Source: a virus
Length of the DNA: 33,692 nt
Virus record (IMG/VR): IMGVR_UViG_3300036759_000102
Span: 1 to 33,692 of that record
Reading direction: 5' to 3' (one strand)
In this document: piece after piece, positions 6,531 to 12,346 of the stretch
How positions within the stretch are numbered: position 1 is the first letter of the stretch
Layout of the letters: every line of letters starts with the position of its first letter
Made by a program: the position numbers and the translations under genes
Notes under the pieces: model-generated
Told to the model about the DNA's origin: nothing
Seen by the model: the letters and a program-made list of their open reading frames with translations, nothing else
Databases searched by the model: none

Positions 6531-6637
6531 CAGAGAACGTATAGCGCGGGGACGTATACCCTGATCCCCGACGCAATCCGACACCCCTACGCGCGCGCGT
6601 GGAAACCCGGTTTTGTGATCCTCCAGGAGGCCTTGAA

Positions 6638-6844
6638 ATGTGCAAAGACAACGAGCATTACTTCGACACGGTCACCGTCAGCGAAACGACAACCAACAAG
6701 GTGAGCGATCACGGCGCTCTCACGTCGACGACGACGAAGCGCGAAATAGAGCTGATGTGTCGCAACTGCGGCAGTCGCAAGAAACCTACAGGGGCGATGC
6801 GGGCCGAACCGCTACGAACGAGGCGAGCTGCAGCGCGGGGGTAA
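6638..6844 (+). CDS. Small protein with CxxC pair, 68 aa
   Basis: Unrecognised protein. The N-terminus is MCKDNEHYFDTVTV, a Thr-rich middle follows, then LMCRNCGS (about residues 40-46) and a basic C-terminus. CRNC plus the N-terminal Cys and His could form a metal site. ATG 6638 has a near-perfect AGGAGG with 7 nt spacing, so the start is secure. It diverges from the serine recombinase and is followed directly by the inverted-repeat cluster. Confidence 0.7.
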   Translation: MCKDNEHYFDTVTVSETTTNKVSDHGALTSTTTKREIELMCRNCGSRKKPTGAMRAEPLRTRRAAARG

Positions 6845-6849
6845 ATAGG

Positions 6850-7079
6850 AGTTGAGTACTCTGATACTCAACTTGCCTTGCATCGGATCGACGCCGGCGT
6901 GCATAAAAATGCAGGTTTCGTGCATGAAAGTCGGGTGAAAACACCCGACTTGGTGGCGTGTTCTATTACGCCAGGTTGGGGCGTGCACGCCCCATCGTTG
7001 AGAGCCTCAAACAGTTACGATCTGATAAGTGTTCGGCGTCCCCTCCTCGTCAGGGGGGAATACCACTCATTTGAGTGGT
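6850..7079. repeat. Cluster of eight inverted repeats (structured RNA or origin candidate)
   Basis: In about 230 bp there are AGTTGAGTA/TACTCAACT (6850-6873, 9 bp), the palindrome ACGCCGGCGT (6891-6900), TGCAT-AAAA-ATGCA (6900-6913), AAGTCGGGTG-AAAA-CACCCGACTT (6928-6951, 10 bp), GGCGT/ACGCC (6955-6972), the 18-bp palindrome TGGGGCGTGCACGCCCCA (6977-6994), CCCCT/AGGGG (7040-7056) and ACCACTCA/TGAGTGGT (7062-7079). A third TGCAT at 6921-6925 could pair alternatively with ATGCA at 6909-6913. The arms are all different, so this is not a simple repeat family. The last two lie in the 5' end of the next gene. Confidence 0.75.
7016..7021 (+). promoter_or_regulatory. TANNNT -10 box, leaderless promoter for the gene at 7029
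   Basis: TACGAT lies 7 nt before the GTG at 7029, and no ribosome site is present there. This spacing puts the transcription start at the start codon. It matches four other SD-less genes of the window. Confidence 0.5.
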
Positions 7080-7925
7080 GGTCTCGTTTCTTCCCCTCAT
7101 TTGAACGGGCGTCCGCTGCTCTCCGGGACGGCGATCGCCAGACGACAGCGTGAGGCCGAGGCCTTCGAAAGGGTCACTATCGAGCAGCTGCGTGAGGCGC
7201 AACGCGCCGTCGATCGCGTGACATCGGATCGGCTCGATGCGCTGATCCGGATCGACCCTCACGGACGTCGTTACCAATGGCGCGGCGTGGATGTGACCGG
7301 GGACGAGTACATAGCGCTTATAGCTCTGCAGCAAGAAAAGATAGATATCGAGGCGCGCGTCACTGAGACGCCGGCGGCTGCCACGAAAGAGGATCTCCTC
7401 CGGATCCAGGAGATCGTAACGATCATCGGGCCCGCCGGCGATGGCGAGCGCCAGGCTCGAGCGAGCGAGCGACGCGCGCAGCTGCAGGCCGAGCAACTGG
7501 TGCACGATCTCTACACCTGGTTGTCCTGGCTGCCGCAACACCCGGGCGGGACGGTTACGATCGCAGTCAGGCCGGAAACAATGGAGCGTTGGCGCGATCG
7601 ACAGAACGAGCTCGTGTGGCGTGAAGTCCGGATGGGCGAAACCCCGAACCTGGTCGGCTGGCTGCCACGGGAAAAGCAGGACTGCGAGAAGGACTATCAC
7701 CTGCGCGTCGCCGATCGGCCGAAGCTGTCGGCGTGGAACCTGCGGGGAGGCATTCCTCCCGACGCGGCGATGATCACGTCGCATCACGTGAGTTTCCGGA
7801 TCTGCCACGCGGTCGACGGCGCCGGCGAGACACATCTCGTGTATCGTGTCGATCCTCCTGTCTCCTTCCAGGTTCTCGATCGGGTGCAGTACTTCAAACC
7901 GTATCGAGGGCGCCGTGATCTGTGA
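7029..7925 (+). CDS. Hypothetical protein, 298 aa
   Basis: Unrecognised. The first 40 residues are Ser/Gly-rich and overlap two hairpins of the repeat cluster. Then comes a long charged helical region (about 45-160: RRQREAEAFERV..., ERQARASERRAQLQAEQ) and a globular C-terminal half rich in Trp/Tyr, with LVGWLPREKQDCEKDYHLRV near 215-235. GTG 7029 lacks a ribosome site but has TACGAT 7 nt upstream, supporting a leaderless start; TTG codons at 7071 and 7101 are alternatives. Its stop overlaps the next GTG start. The C-terminal domain looks well folded; no enzyme motif was recognised. Confidence 0.7.
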   Translation: MFGVPSSSGGNTTHLSGGLVSSPHLNGRPLLSGTAIARRQREAEAFERVTIEQLREAQRAVDRVTSDRLDALIRIDPHGRRYQWRGVDVTGDEYIALIALQQEKIDIEARVTETPAAATKEDLLRIQEIVTIIGPAGDGERQARASERRAQLQAEQLVHDLYTWLSWLPQHPGGTVTIAVRPETMERWRDRQNELVWREVRMGETPNLVGWLPREKQDCEKDYHLRVADRPKLSAWNLRGGIPPDAAMITSHHVSFRICHAVDGAGETHLVYRVDPPVSFQVLDRVQYFKPYRGRRDL

Positions 7926-8121
7926 CAAGTGCCTTTCGTCCAGGTTGGTGAGCTGTTCGGTCTGCGGGCTGTGTATTGATTGCTGTGCGATCGGGACGCC
8001 TACCGCCAAACGGCCGGAGCTGCTCGAGCAACACGCCGAGGATGTGAAAACGGGCCGCGTTCCGACAGCATCGCACTACCTGGGCGGGCCACGAGTTCCT
8101 CAACCGTTCGACGTCGAGTAG
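7915..8121 (+). CDS. Cysteine-rich zinc-binding mini-protein, 68 aa
   Basis: The first 27 residues contain CDKC, then CSVCGLCIDCC, giving eight cysteines in CxxC steps like a RING or treble-clef finger that could bind two zinc ions. The tail is short and Pro-rich. GTG at 7915 overlaps the end of the preceding gene by 11 nt and has GAGGG close upstream, so it is probably translated by coupling. It ends exactly where a convergent leftward gene ends (stop codons abut at 8121/8122). A protein-protein adaptor is likely; the target is unknown. Confidence 0.7.
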   Translation: MICDKCLSSRLVSCSVCGLCIDCCAIGTPTAKRPELLEQHAEDVKTGRVPTASHYLGGPRVPQPFDVE

Positions 8122-8415
8122 CTACTCGCTGCGGATATAGAAGTCCACGAAAGCAAACCACAAACAGCCATCGCGCGCCGGTACCGGCCGATCGAGATAC
8201 AACATGCGCTCGAGCGCGACGATCTCGTCGTGCCTTCCCATGAAACACGGCATGCACAGAAACCCGAGGTGCTCGGTCGATATCGGCGCGGCCTCGAAGT
8301 GGCAACAGTTGCACGTCGGATGGTGGTACACACCCTCGTCGTCAACCGGGTTGAGCATCGGCTCGCGGTGGGTGACTCTAACGAAGTGGTGGCAGGCGGG
8401 CGTCAGCGTGGCCAC
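8122..8415 (-). CDS. Cys/His-rich zinc-binding protein, 97 aa
   Basis: Leftward small protein with CHH near residue 8, HHPTCNCCHF (about 31-40) and LCMPCFMGRHDE (about 53-64), giving enough Cys and His for one or two zinc sites. The C-terminus is aromatic (LWFAFVDFY). Its start at 8415 overlaps the end of the Tat-signal gene (8403) by 13 nt, so the two form a coupled leftward operon. An inner ATG (MLNPVDDEG) is a possible alternative start. Function unknown. Confidence 0.65.
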   Translation of the reverse strand: MATLTPACHHFVRVTHREPMLNPVDDEGVYHHPTCNCCHFEAAPISTEHLGFLCMPCFMGRHDEIVALERMLYLDRPVPARDGCLWFAFVDFYIRSE

Positions 8416-8849
8416 TGGGTCACTGGGTACTCCACCGTGAACGGCGAGTGTTCGCTGTCATAGCGCGTGATCGGTCCGTGCTTTCCGATCTTCAACGCGA
8501 CGAGGTGTTTTCCAAGCTCGACGGCGCCGGGGTGGCGGGCCGCGAATTCCTCCTGCGTGAGTCCCATTCTGCGACGGTAGAGGCCGATCGGCGTGGTCTC
8601 GATGATCGCGAAAACCCTCAGAGGCTCCACTCCCGCGTTCAAGCGTATCCACTGCGGCGGCGGCAAACCCATGCGCCGGGTAAACCGAATTTCCATCCGG
8701 TCGATCTGTTCCCACGGGTCGATCGCCGGCGCCGGGATCGAGATCAGTTTCGGGCGCCAGGTCAAACGATCGAGGATCTCCTCCGGCGCCAAGAGTGCGG
8801 CCGTTGAGAGCCCGATCAAGTTCGTTAAAAATTTCCGGCGTTCCATCAT
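8403..8849 (-). CDS. Predicted Tat-exported protein of unknown function, 148 aa
   Basis: The N-terminus MMERRKFLTNLIGLSTAALL fits a twin-arginine signal: RRKFL, then a moderately hydrophobic stretch and a small-residue region. That predicts export of a folded protein across the inner membrane. The rest (RRMGLPPPQWIRL, RMGLTQEEFAARHPGAVELG) is not recognised. ATG 8849 has GGAGG at 6 nt spacing. It is on the strand opposite to the early genes, coupled to the zinc-binding gene downstream, with a 20-bp perfect palindrome 71 nt upstream. This suggests an independently regulated unit, perhaps expressed in the lysogen; that role is inference. Confidence 0.7.
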   Translation of the reverse strand: MMERRKFLTNLIGLSTAALLAPEEILDRLTWRPKLISIPAPAIDPWEQIDRMEIRFTRRMGLPPPQWIRLNAGVEPLRVFAIIETTPIGLYRRRMGLTQEEFAARHPGAVELGKHLVALKIGKHGPITRYDSEHSPFTVEYPVTQWPR

Positions 8850-8919
8850 CCAGGCCTCCCGAGTGGTGCACGGTACCGTCGGGCCCTATCCACCAAACCG
8901 AGGAACGATCGCGTGGCCG

Positions 8920-8939
8920 AGTGTAAACCGGTTTACACT
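8920..8939. promoter_or_regulatory. 20-bp perfect palindrome, operator candidate
   Basis: AGTGTAAACCGGTTTACACT is perfectly self-complementary and lies in the 267-bp gap between the divergent genes starting at 8849 and 9117. Its half site GTGTAAAC resembles operators of dimeric HTH regulators, for example LacI-family half sites, though the spacing here is 2 bp longer than GalR type. The rest of the gap (8850-9116) holds no convincing gene. Confidence 0.6.
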
Positions 8940-9102
8940 TTGCGGCGTTCCGGAGCTGGGGCGGCCTACCTGTCACCGGCGGCCGTCCGTAGGACAGGGT
9001 CGGGCGGATTCGTTGCGGTACGCCTCGAGCGCGGGACTCTCCCGACGCGCGGGCGCTGGGATCACAACCGGCGCCGGTGCGCGATTGCTTGGGTCCGTCG
9101 GC

Positions 9103-9108
9103 TAAAAT
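9103..9108 (+). promoter_or_regulatory. TANNNT -10 box, leaderless promoter for the gene at 9117
   Basis: TAAAAT lies 8 nt before GTG 9117, which has no ribosome site. Same arrangement as at 7016, 301, 15175 and 18136. Confidence 0.5.
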
Positions 9109-9116
9109 TACGCCGC

Positions 9117-9314
9117 GTGCGCGTTGTAACGGTGGCTATCGACGACGACGAGGAAGTGCGAGAGTGTGCCTGCGGCTGTCGGGCTCCTTTTGTCGCGCGC
9201 AAAACCTCCGGCCGGAAATACTTCCGACGCAAACACAAAGAGATCGCCCGCAAGGCTCGCCTCGGTGACGGAAAGAAAGCACTTTCCGCAAATAGCCCCT
9301 CGCAGGGGGCCTGA
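9117..9314 (+). CDS. Zinc-finger-like basic protein, 65 aa
   Basis: Small basic protein with CACGC (about residues 15-19) followed by RAPFVARKTSGRKYFRRKHK, a pattern of small phage/plasmid proteins that combine a Cys cluster with a basic helix and a His. It probably binds nucleic acid. Two GTG codons could start it: 9117, with TAAAAT 8 nt upstream and so leaderless, or 9132. The frame is open upstream to 8913, but that part has no sensible start signal and would contain the palindrome. Function unknown. Confidence 0.6.
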   Translation: MRVVTVAIDDDEEVRECACGCRAPFVARKTSGRKYFRRKHKEIARKARLGDGKKALSANSPSQGA

Positions 9315-9357
9315 CTCCTTCCGGTTTTCCCGTTCTGGTTCGATTATCTGCTCGCGT

Positions 9358-9378
9358 GCGGTGCAACGATTGCACCGC
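9358..9378. promoter_or_regulatory. Perfect 9-bp inverted repeat upstream of the gene at 9389
   Basis: GCGGTGCAA and TTGCACCGC flank a CGA centre. There is no T run after it, so it is not an intrinsic terminator. It ends just before GGGAG, the likely ribosome site of the next gene, so it may be an operator or a translational control hairpin. Confidence 0.5.
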
Positions 9379-9388
9379 GGGAGACTGA

Positions 9389-9679
9389 TTGCTTGTGAAA
9401 CCACGGATGGGAACACAACTCTGTTTTTCCTTTGATTCGGCCGAAATGCCGACGAGCGCCACGTCGGCCGTCGTTGTTCCCTCCGTCGTTCCTTTTCCTA
9501 AACCTTGCTCGATAGCGGATCCCTCTCGAGATCCTTACTCCGTCGCTGCCCTTGCTGATGCGCTCGTGCGTTTTCTCCTCCGTGGAAGACAAAGCGAATC
9601 CCTCGCGGAAGCCCGGCGGCGCCGGAGTAGGGCTAAAGGCCAATGTCGATCGACGATCGTCTACGGGGTGGCCGCGTGA
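9389..9679 (+). CDS. Hypothetical protein with N-terminal clamp-binding-like motif, 96 aa
   Basis: Unrecognised. TTG 9389 or GTG 9395 may start it (GGGAG 5-11 nt upstream); ATG 9407 is a third option. Near the N-terminus it reads GTQLCFSFD, similar to the QLxLF peptide by which proteins bind the DNA-polymerase sliding clamp. A low-complexity Ser/Val/Pro region follows, then a helical segment (SVAALADALVRFLLRG) and a basic end. It overlaps the next gene's start by 37 nt. The clamp idea is inference from six residues. Confidence 0.5.
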   Translation: MLVKPRMGTQLCFSFDSAEMPTSATSAVVVPSVVPFPKPCSIADPSRDPYSVAALADALVRFLLRGRQSESLAEARRRRSRAKGQCRSTIVYGVAA

Positions 9680-10125
9680 AGCTGCTGCGCGCGATCGCTG
9701 ATAAAGCTCGAGGCCTGGTCGACAGGTTCACAAACGCGTTTCGATCGGCGCCGGCGGACGATACCAGACAGAACGTAAAGCACGGGCTCGATCTCTCGCT
9801 GCTCGATCGCGCACTCGGCCGGGATCCTCGAGAGAAAAAGATCACGGGCCGGCGGCTGCAGTTCCGCACGGTCTATTGGTGGTCGATCGACTTCCTCAAA
9901 GACAAGCTGAGCGTAAAACAGCCGTTCTTTCGAATGCGATCGGGCGGTGTTTACACCCTGCAAATGTATGCGTCGGGCCCACGGAAAGGGCAATTCACCG
10001 GCGCTTTCGTTCGCGTCGACAAGGATCGCCGGCCGGTGAAGGTTCGCAAGGCCTGGCGTCGCGATCGGCGCGAGCACATCGCGAACCTGGGCGCCAGGGC
10101 AACGCCGGCAATGTCCGAGGCGTGA
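9643..10125 (+). CDS. Hypothetical basic protein, 160 aa
   Basis: Unrecognised. The N-terminal 40 residues form a basic helix; the core is TGRRLQFRTVYWWSIDFLKD followed by PFFRMRSGGVYTLQMYASGP, probably beta-rich; the C-terminus is very basic. The high positive charge suggests nucleic-acid or capsid contact. ATG 9643 has AAAGG 4 nt upstream. It precedes the gene at 10140 by 14 nt on the same strand, so the two are likely co-transcribed. Confidence 0.65.
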   Translation: MSIDDRLRGGRVKLLRAIADKARGLVDRFTNAFRSAPADDTRQNVKHGLDLSLLDRALGRDPREKKITGRRLQFRTVYWWSIDFLKDKLSVKQPFFRMRSGGVYTLQMYASGPRKGQFTGAFVRVDKDRRPVKVRKAWRRDRREHIANLGARATPAMSEA

Positions 10126-10139
10126 GGTACAGTCGGAAA

Positions 10140-10466
10140 ATGAGCAAAACAGCAACGAAACGGACAAAAACCAACAAACCGAAAATGACGATCGCGGAGC
10201 GCATGCTCGCGCAGGATAGCTCGCTCGGCGCCGGCAAAACCGGCTACAAGCTCGCGGACGAGCACCTCGACGCCCTGGTCGAAGAGATGCGGTTCGGCCG
10301 AGTGAAAGTCGGTGAGCCCGTCGACCTGGGCAACGGCAAAGTCGGGCGCCTGGTCGATAAGTTCGCGGAAAAAGACTCGACGAGTACCGGCATGAAGGTG
10401 CGCCGGTTCGAGGTGGTGATCTCCGACAAGGTCGCCGAGTCCCTCGAGAAAAAGCTCGCCGGGTAA
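10140..10466 (+). CDS. Hypothetical protein, 108 aa
   Basis: Lysine-rich N-terminal tail (about residues 1-20, KTATKRTKTNKPK), then a compact alpha/beta domain with a beta segment EPVDLGNGKVGRLVDKF and a C-terminal amphipathic helix KVAESLEKKLAG. ATG at 10140 has only a distant GAGG. It lies in a rightward run of small genes leading to terminase. No family recognised; the charged tail suggests nucleic-acid binding. Confidence 0.65.
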   Translation: MSKTATKRTKTNKPKMTIAERMLAQDSSLGAGKTGYKLADEHLDALVEEMRFGRVKVGEPVDLGNGKVGRLVDKFAEKDSTSTGMKVRRFEVVISDKVAESLEKKLAG

Positions 10467-10483
10467 CGGTACATAAGAGGCCG

Positions 10484-10825
10484 TTGCCTGGTGTTTCGGC
10501 GCCGGGCACGGCGCCACAATTCGCCAAGGAAGGGCCCGGGGGCCTCCGGTACTGCAAAACGCAGTACACGCGCTCCGGCTGGGTCAAGGTCATTCACGGA
10601 CGAATGCCTCACACAACACGGGTGCGCGTGATCGACGTCGAGGCTGGTCTCTCCTTCTGCACGCGCTCGCAGGCCTGGCAACTCGTCCACGAACAAAAAG
10701 CCGTCTGGATCTGGACGGACACGATCCGGATCCTCACTGAAGCGGACGAGCTGCGCGGCACGCCAAGTTGGGGCGCGACAACGATGCAGCTGGTACCAAT
10801 TCGAAAACGACGGAGTCGAGGCTGA
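10484..10825 (+). CDS. Hypothetical protein, 113 aa (start uncertain)
   Basis: Open frame with a convincing C-terminal two-thirds: TRVRVIDVEAGLSFCTRSQAW, VWIWTDTIRIL and a basic end RKRRSRG. The start is unclear. TTG 10484 has AGAGG only about 4 nt away, and the next ATG is at 10604 with a weak site. The stop overlaps the ATG of the next gene (TGATG). The stretch 10549-10567 (GTACTG/CAGTAC) forms a small hairpin inside the N-terminal part. Function unknown. Confidence 0.55.
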   Translation: MPGVSAPGTAPQFAKEGPGGLRYCKTQYTRSGWVKVIHGRMPHTTRVRVIDVEAGLSFCTRSQAWQLVHEQKAVWIWTDTIRILTEADELRGTPSWGATTMQLVPIRKRRSRG

Positions 10826-11028
10826 TGGATGGGATCGACGCGTATCTGTTGCAAGCGCAACCTGGGCGCCGGCTGCAGCACATCCACATCACTAACCCGG
10901 ACACGGGCCGGATTCAGTTTGTCTGGGAGTCCGACGTCGACTCGCAACACATGGTCGGCCTGTCGGCCGAGGAGTTCCGCGCGGTACTGAATGGACGACG
11001 AGAGGCCGATCGAGCTCGAGCAGATTAG
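10825..11028 (+). CDS. Hypothetical protein, 67 aa
   Basis: Small mixed alpha/beta protein (DAYLLQAQPGRRLQHIHIT, GLSAEEFRAVLNG). ATG 10825 overlaps the previous TGA, so translation is probably coupled. Its end overlaps the next gene by 38 nt. No family recognised. Confidence 0.6.
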   Translation: MDGIDAYLLQAQPGRRLQHIHITNPDTGRIQFVWESDVDSQHMVGLSAEEFRAVLNGRREADRARAD

Positions 11029-11287
11029 CATCGGCTACGTCGTCGAGCGGATTGTGAAGCTGCCTCCACGCTGCCGCACATGTGAACGGCCGACAAACGG
11101 CGTTCTGCGGTTTCAGTGGGTCGGGATCAAGGTCGACTGGCCGATGTGCCAGGGCTGTTTCGAGCGGATCGAGAGCCAGGCAGTACAGAAAGTTTTGAAA
11201 GGGGATCACGACGATGCCTCGAGACTACAAAGCAGAGATCGAAACGGCGAGGAAGGCCGGGAAGATGCTTCCCGACGGTTTCTTTAA
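10991..11287 (+). CDS. Zinc-ribbon protein, 98 aa
   Basis: Two knuckles, CRTCERP (about residues 28-34) and WPMCQGCFERI (about 50-60), make a four-Cys zinc ribbon around a short beta hairpin. The last 25 residues overlap the start of the next gene in another frame and are low-complexity, so the real domain is the first 75 residues. ATG 10991 has only a distant GGAG; coupling from the preceding gene is plausible. Confidence 0.65.
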   Translation: MDDERPIELEQISIGYVVERIVKLPPRCRTCERPTNGVLRFQWVGIKVDWPMCQGCFERIESQAVQKVLKGDHDDASRLQSRDRNGEEGREDASRRFL

Positions 11288-11447
11288 ATCGAGCGCGGCG
11301 CGCCAGGCACTCAAGGAGCTCGACGCGGCCGACAACGAAAAGAACATGTCGGCTATGGAAATGGCCGAAAACCTCGATCGAGCCCGCAACAAACGAAAAC
11401 CCGCAGTCAAAACGGCCGATCAGGTCCTCTACGGGAAAACGAAGTAG
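11214..11447 (+). CDS. Small charged protein ending in VLYG motif, 77 aa
   Basis: Highly charged helical protein (DYKAEIETARKAG, AARQALKELDAADNEKN) ending TADQVLYGKTK. The VLYG near the C-terminus recurs at the C-termini of the 85-aa protein at 11589 and the scaffold at 18206. AAAGGGG precedes ATG 11214. A role bound to the capsid or assembly machinery is suggested by the shared motif and position just before terminase. It overlaps its upstream neighbour by 74 nt and its stop overlaps the next GTG. Confidence 0.7.
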   Translation: MPRDYKAEIETARKAGKMLPDGFFKSSAARQALKELDAADNEKNMSAMEMAENLDRARNKRKPAVKTADQVLYGKTK

Positions 11448-11611
11448 TGCGGATCCGCGTCGATCGCACGTTTACGTTCGAGGTTTATTTCATCGTGAAG
11501 CACTGGCGGCCGATCTACCGGCATTTCAACCGATTGTTTGCGGACATCCGACGTCGGGTCTCGCTGGTGATCACCGACGAGGTGTCTTATGGGCAAATTG
11601 AAAGCCTCTGA
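11447..11611 (+). CDS. Nested mini-protein, 54 aa
   Basis: GTG at 11447 overlaps the last base of the upstream TAG, and the TGA at 11609-11611 lies inside the next gene, so this frame exactly bridges a 141-nt gap between two genes. The peptide is basic and aromatic (TFTFEVYFIVKHWRPIYRHF), perhaps membrane-associated. No ribosome site is seen; it would depend on translational coupling. Family unknown. Confidence 0.45.
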   Translation: MRIRVDRTFTFEVYFIVKHWRPIYRHFNRLFADIRRRVSLVITDEVSYGQIESL

Positions 11612-11846
11612 TCGCAAGAAGCTGCCGGCGAGCTCGTTCGGGGAACCTGGGGAGCGCAAGTATCCGATGCCGGACAAGAGTCACGCGGCAAACGCCAAAG
11701 CGCGCGCGTCTCAACAAGAGAAAAAGGGCAATCTCAGCGCCTCGGAAAAGGCCAAGATCGACGCGAAAGCAAACCGGATCCTCGGAAAAGGCTCGAAGGG
11801 CCCCAAGAAAAAGAAACCCGAGAGCGTGCTCTATGGGGGCCGGTGA
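11589..11846 (+). CDS. Small basic protein with KLPxSxFGxPGxRKYPMPD motif, ends in VLYG, 85 aa
   Basis: Residues about 11-60 read LPASSFGEPGERKYPMPDKS, HAANAKARASQ and LSASEKAKIDAKANRIL. This resembles a conserved phage domain (LPDSAFA-RRYPI-DxxHARNALAR-LSxxEK) of unknown role. A lysine-rich segment and PESVLYGGR follow. GAGGTG lies 7 nt before the ATG. Its TGA overlaps the GTG of the small terminase gene. The shared C-terminal VLYG links it to the scaffold. Confidence 0.75.
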   Translation: MGKLKASDRKKLPASSFGEPGERKYPMPDKSHAANAKARASQQEKKGNLSASEKAKIDAKANRILGKGSKGPKKKKPESVLYGGR

Positions 11847-12346
11847 AGAAAGCCCCTAAACCCACTCACAAAAAACCCGAGCGCGTCGACCTGGTCCGAC
11901 AAAGGTCGAATCAAGACAGGTTTCTTCGACAGTTTATCGAGTGCGGCACGGTTCGCACGGCGTGCGAGCTGGTCGGTATTCATTGGTCGACACACTACGG
12001 ATGGCTCAAGACCGACAAGGAGTACTCGCTCCGATTCGGCGAGGCCGAGCTGCTCTACGCCGACGGCGTGCGCGACGAAGTACACCGGCGCGGCCTCCAG
12101 GGCTGGGACGAGCCCGTTATTTTTCAGGGCAAACCCTCGACGATCGGCCGCGGCAAGAAAAAACGGCCGGTGACGATCCGCAAGTACTCCGATCGGCTGC
12201 TCGAGCTGCTGGCGCGGGCCAAGTGTCCGGAGTTCCGCGAAACCAAGGAAGGCGGCAAGGGCGACGGTGGGATCGCTCCGCAGGAGCTCGCCGCGAAGCT
12301 ACAGGCCGGACGTGATCGCCTCGCTAAACGAAACCCGAGGAGCTAA
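11843..12346 (+). CDS. terS: Terminase small subunit, 167 aa
   Basis: DNA-recognition subunit of the packaging motor. The N-terminal HTH reads FLRQFIECGTVRTACELVGIHWSTHYGWL (about residues 27-55); a helical region GVRDEVHRRGLQGWDEPV follows, then PVTIRKYSDRLLELLARAKCPEFRE, all typical of phage small terminases. GTG at 11843 overlaps the preceding TGA. It overlaps the large terminase by 35 nt, as expected for the pair. Confidence 0.9.
   Translation: MKKAPKPTHKKPERVDLVRQRSNQDRFLRQFIECGTVRTACELVGIHWSTHYGWLKTDKEYSLRFGEAELLYADGVRDEVHRRGLQGWDEPVIFQGKPSTIGRGKKKRPVTIRKYSDRLLELLARAKCPEFRETKEGGKGDGGIAPQELAAKLQAGRDRLAKRNPRS

Noticed and set aside
6850-7079. CRISPR array
   Set aside because: The inverted repeats differ in sequence and spacing; there is no recurring direct repeat with unique spacers.
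6878-7153. Open frame of 91 codons across the inverted repeats
   Set aside because: TTG start without a ribosome site, composed of hairpin sequence, and overlapping the better gene at 7029.
8913-9116. Upstream extension of the gene at 9117
   Set aside because: It would run through the 20-bp palindrome, has no start signal and is Arg-rich shadow-like sequence.
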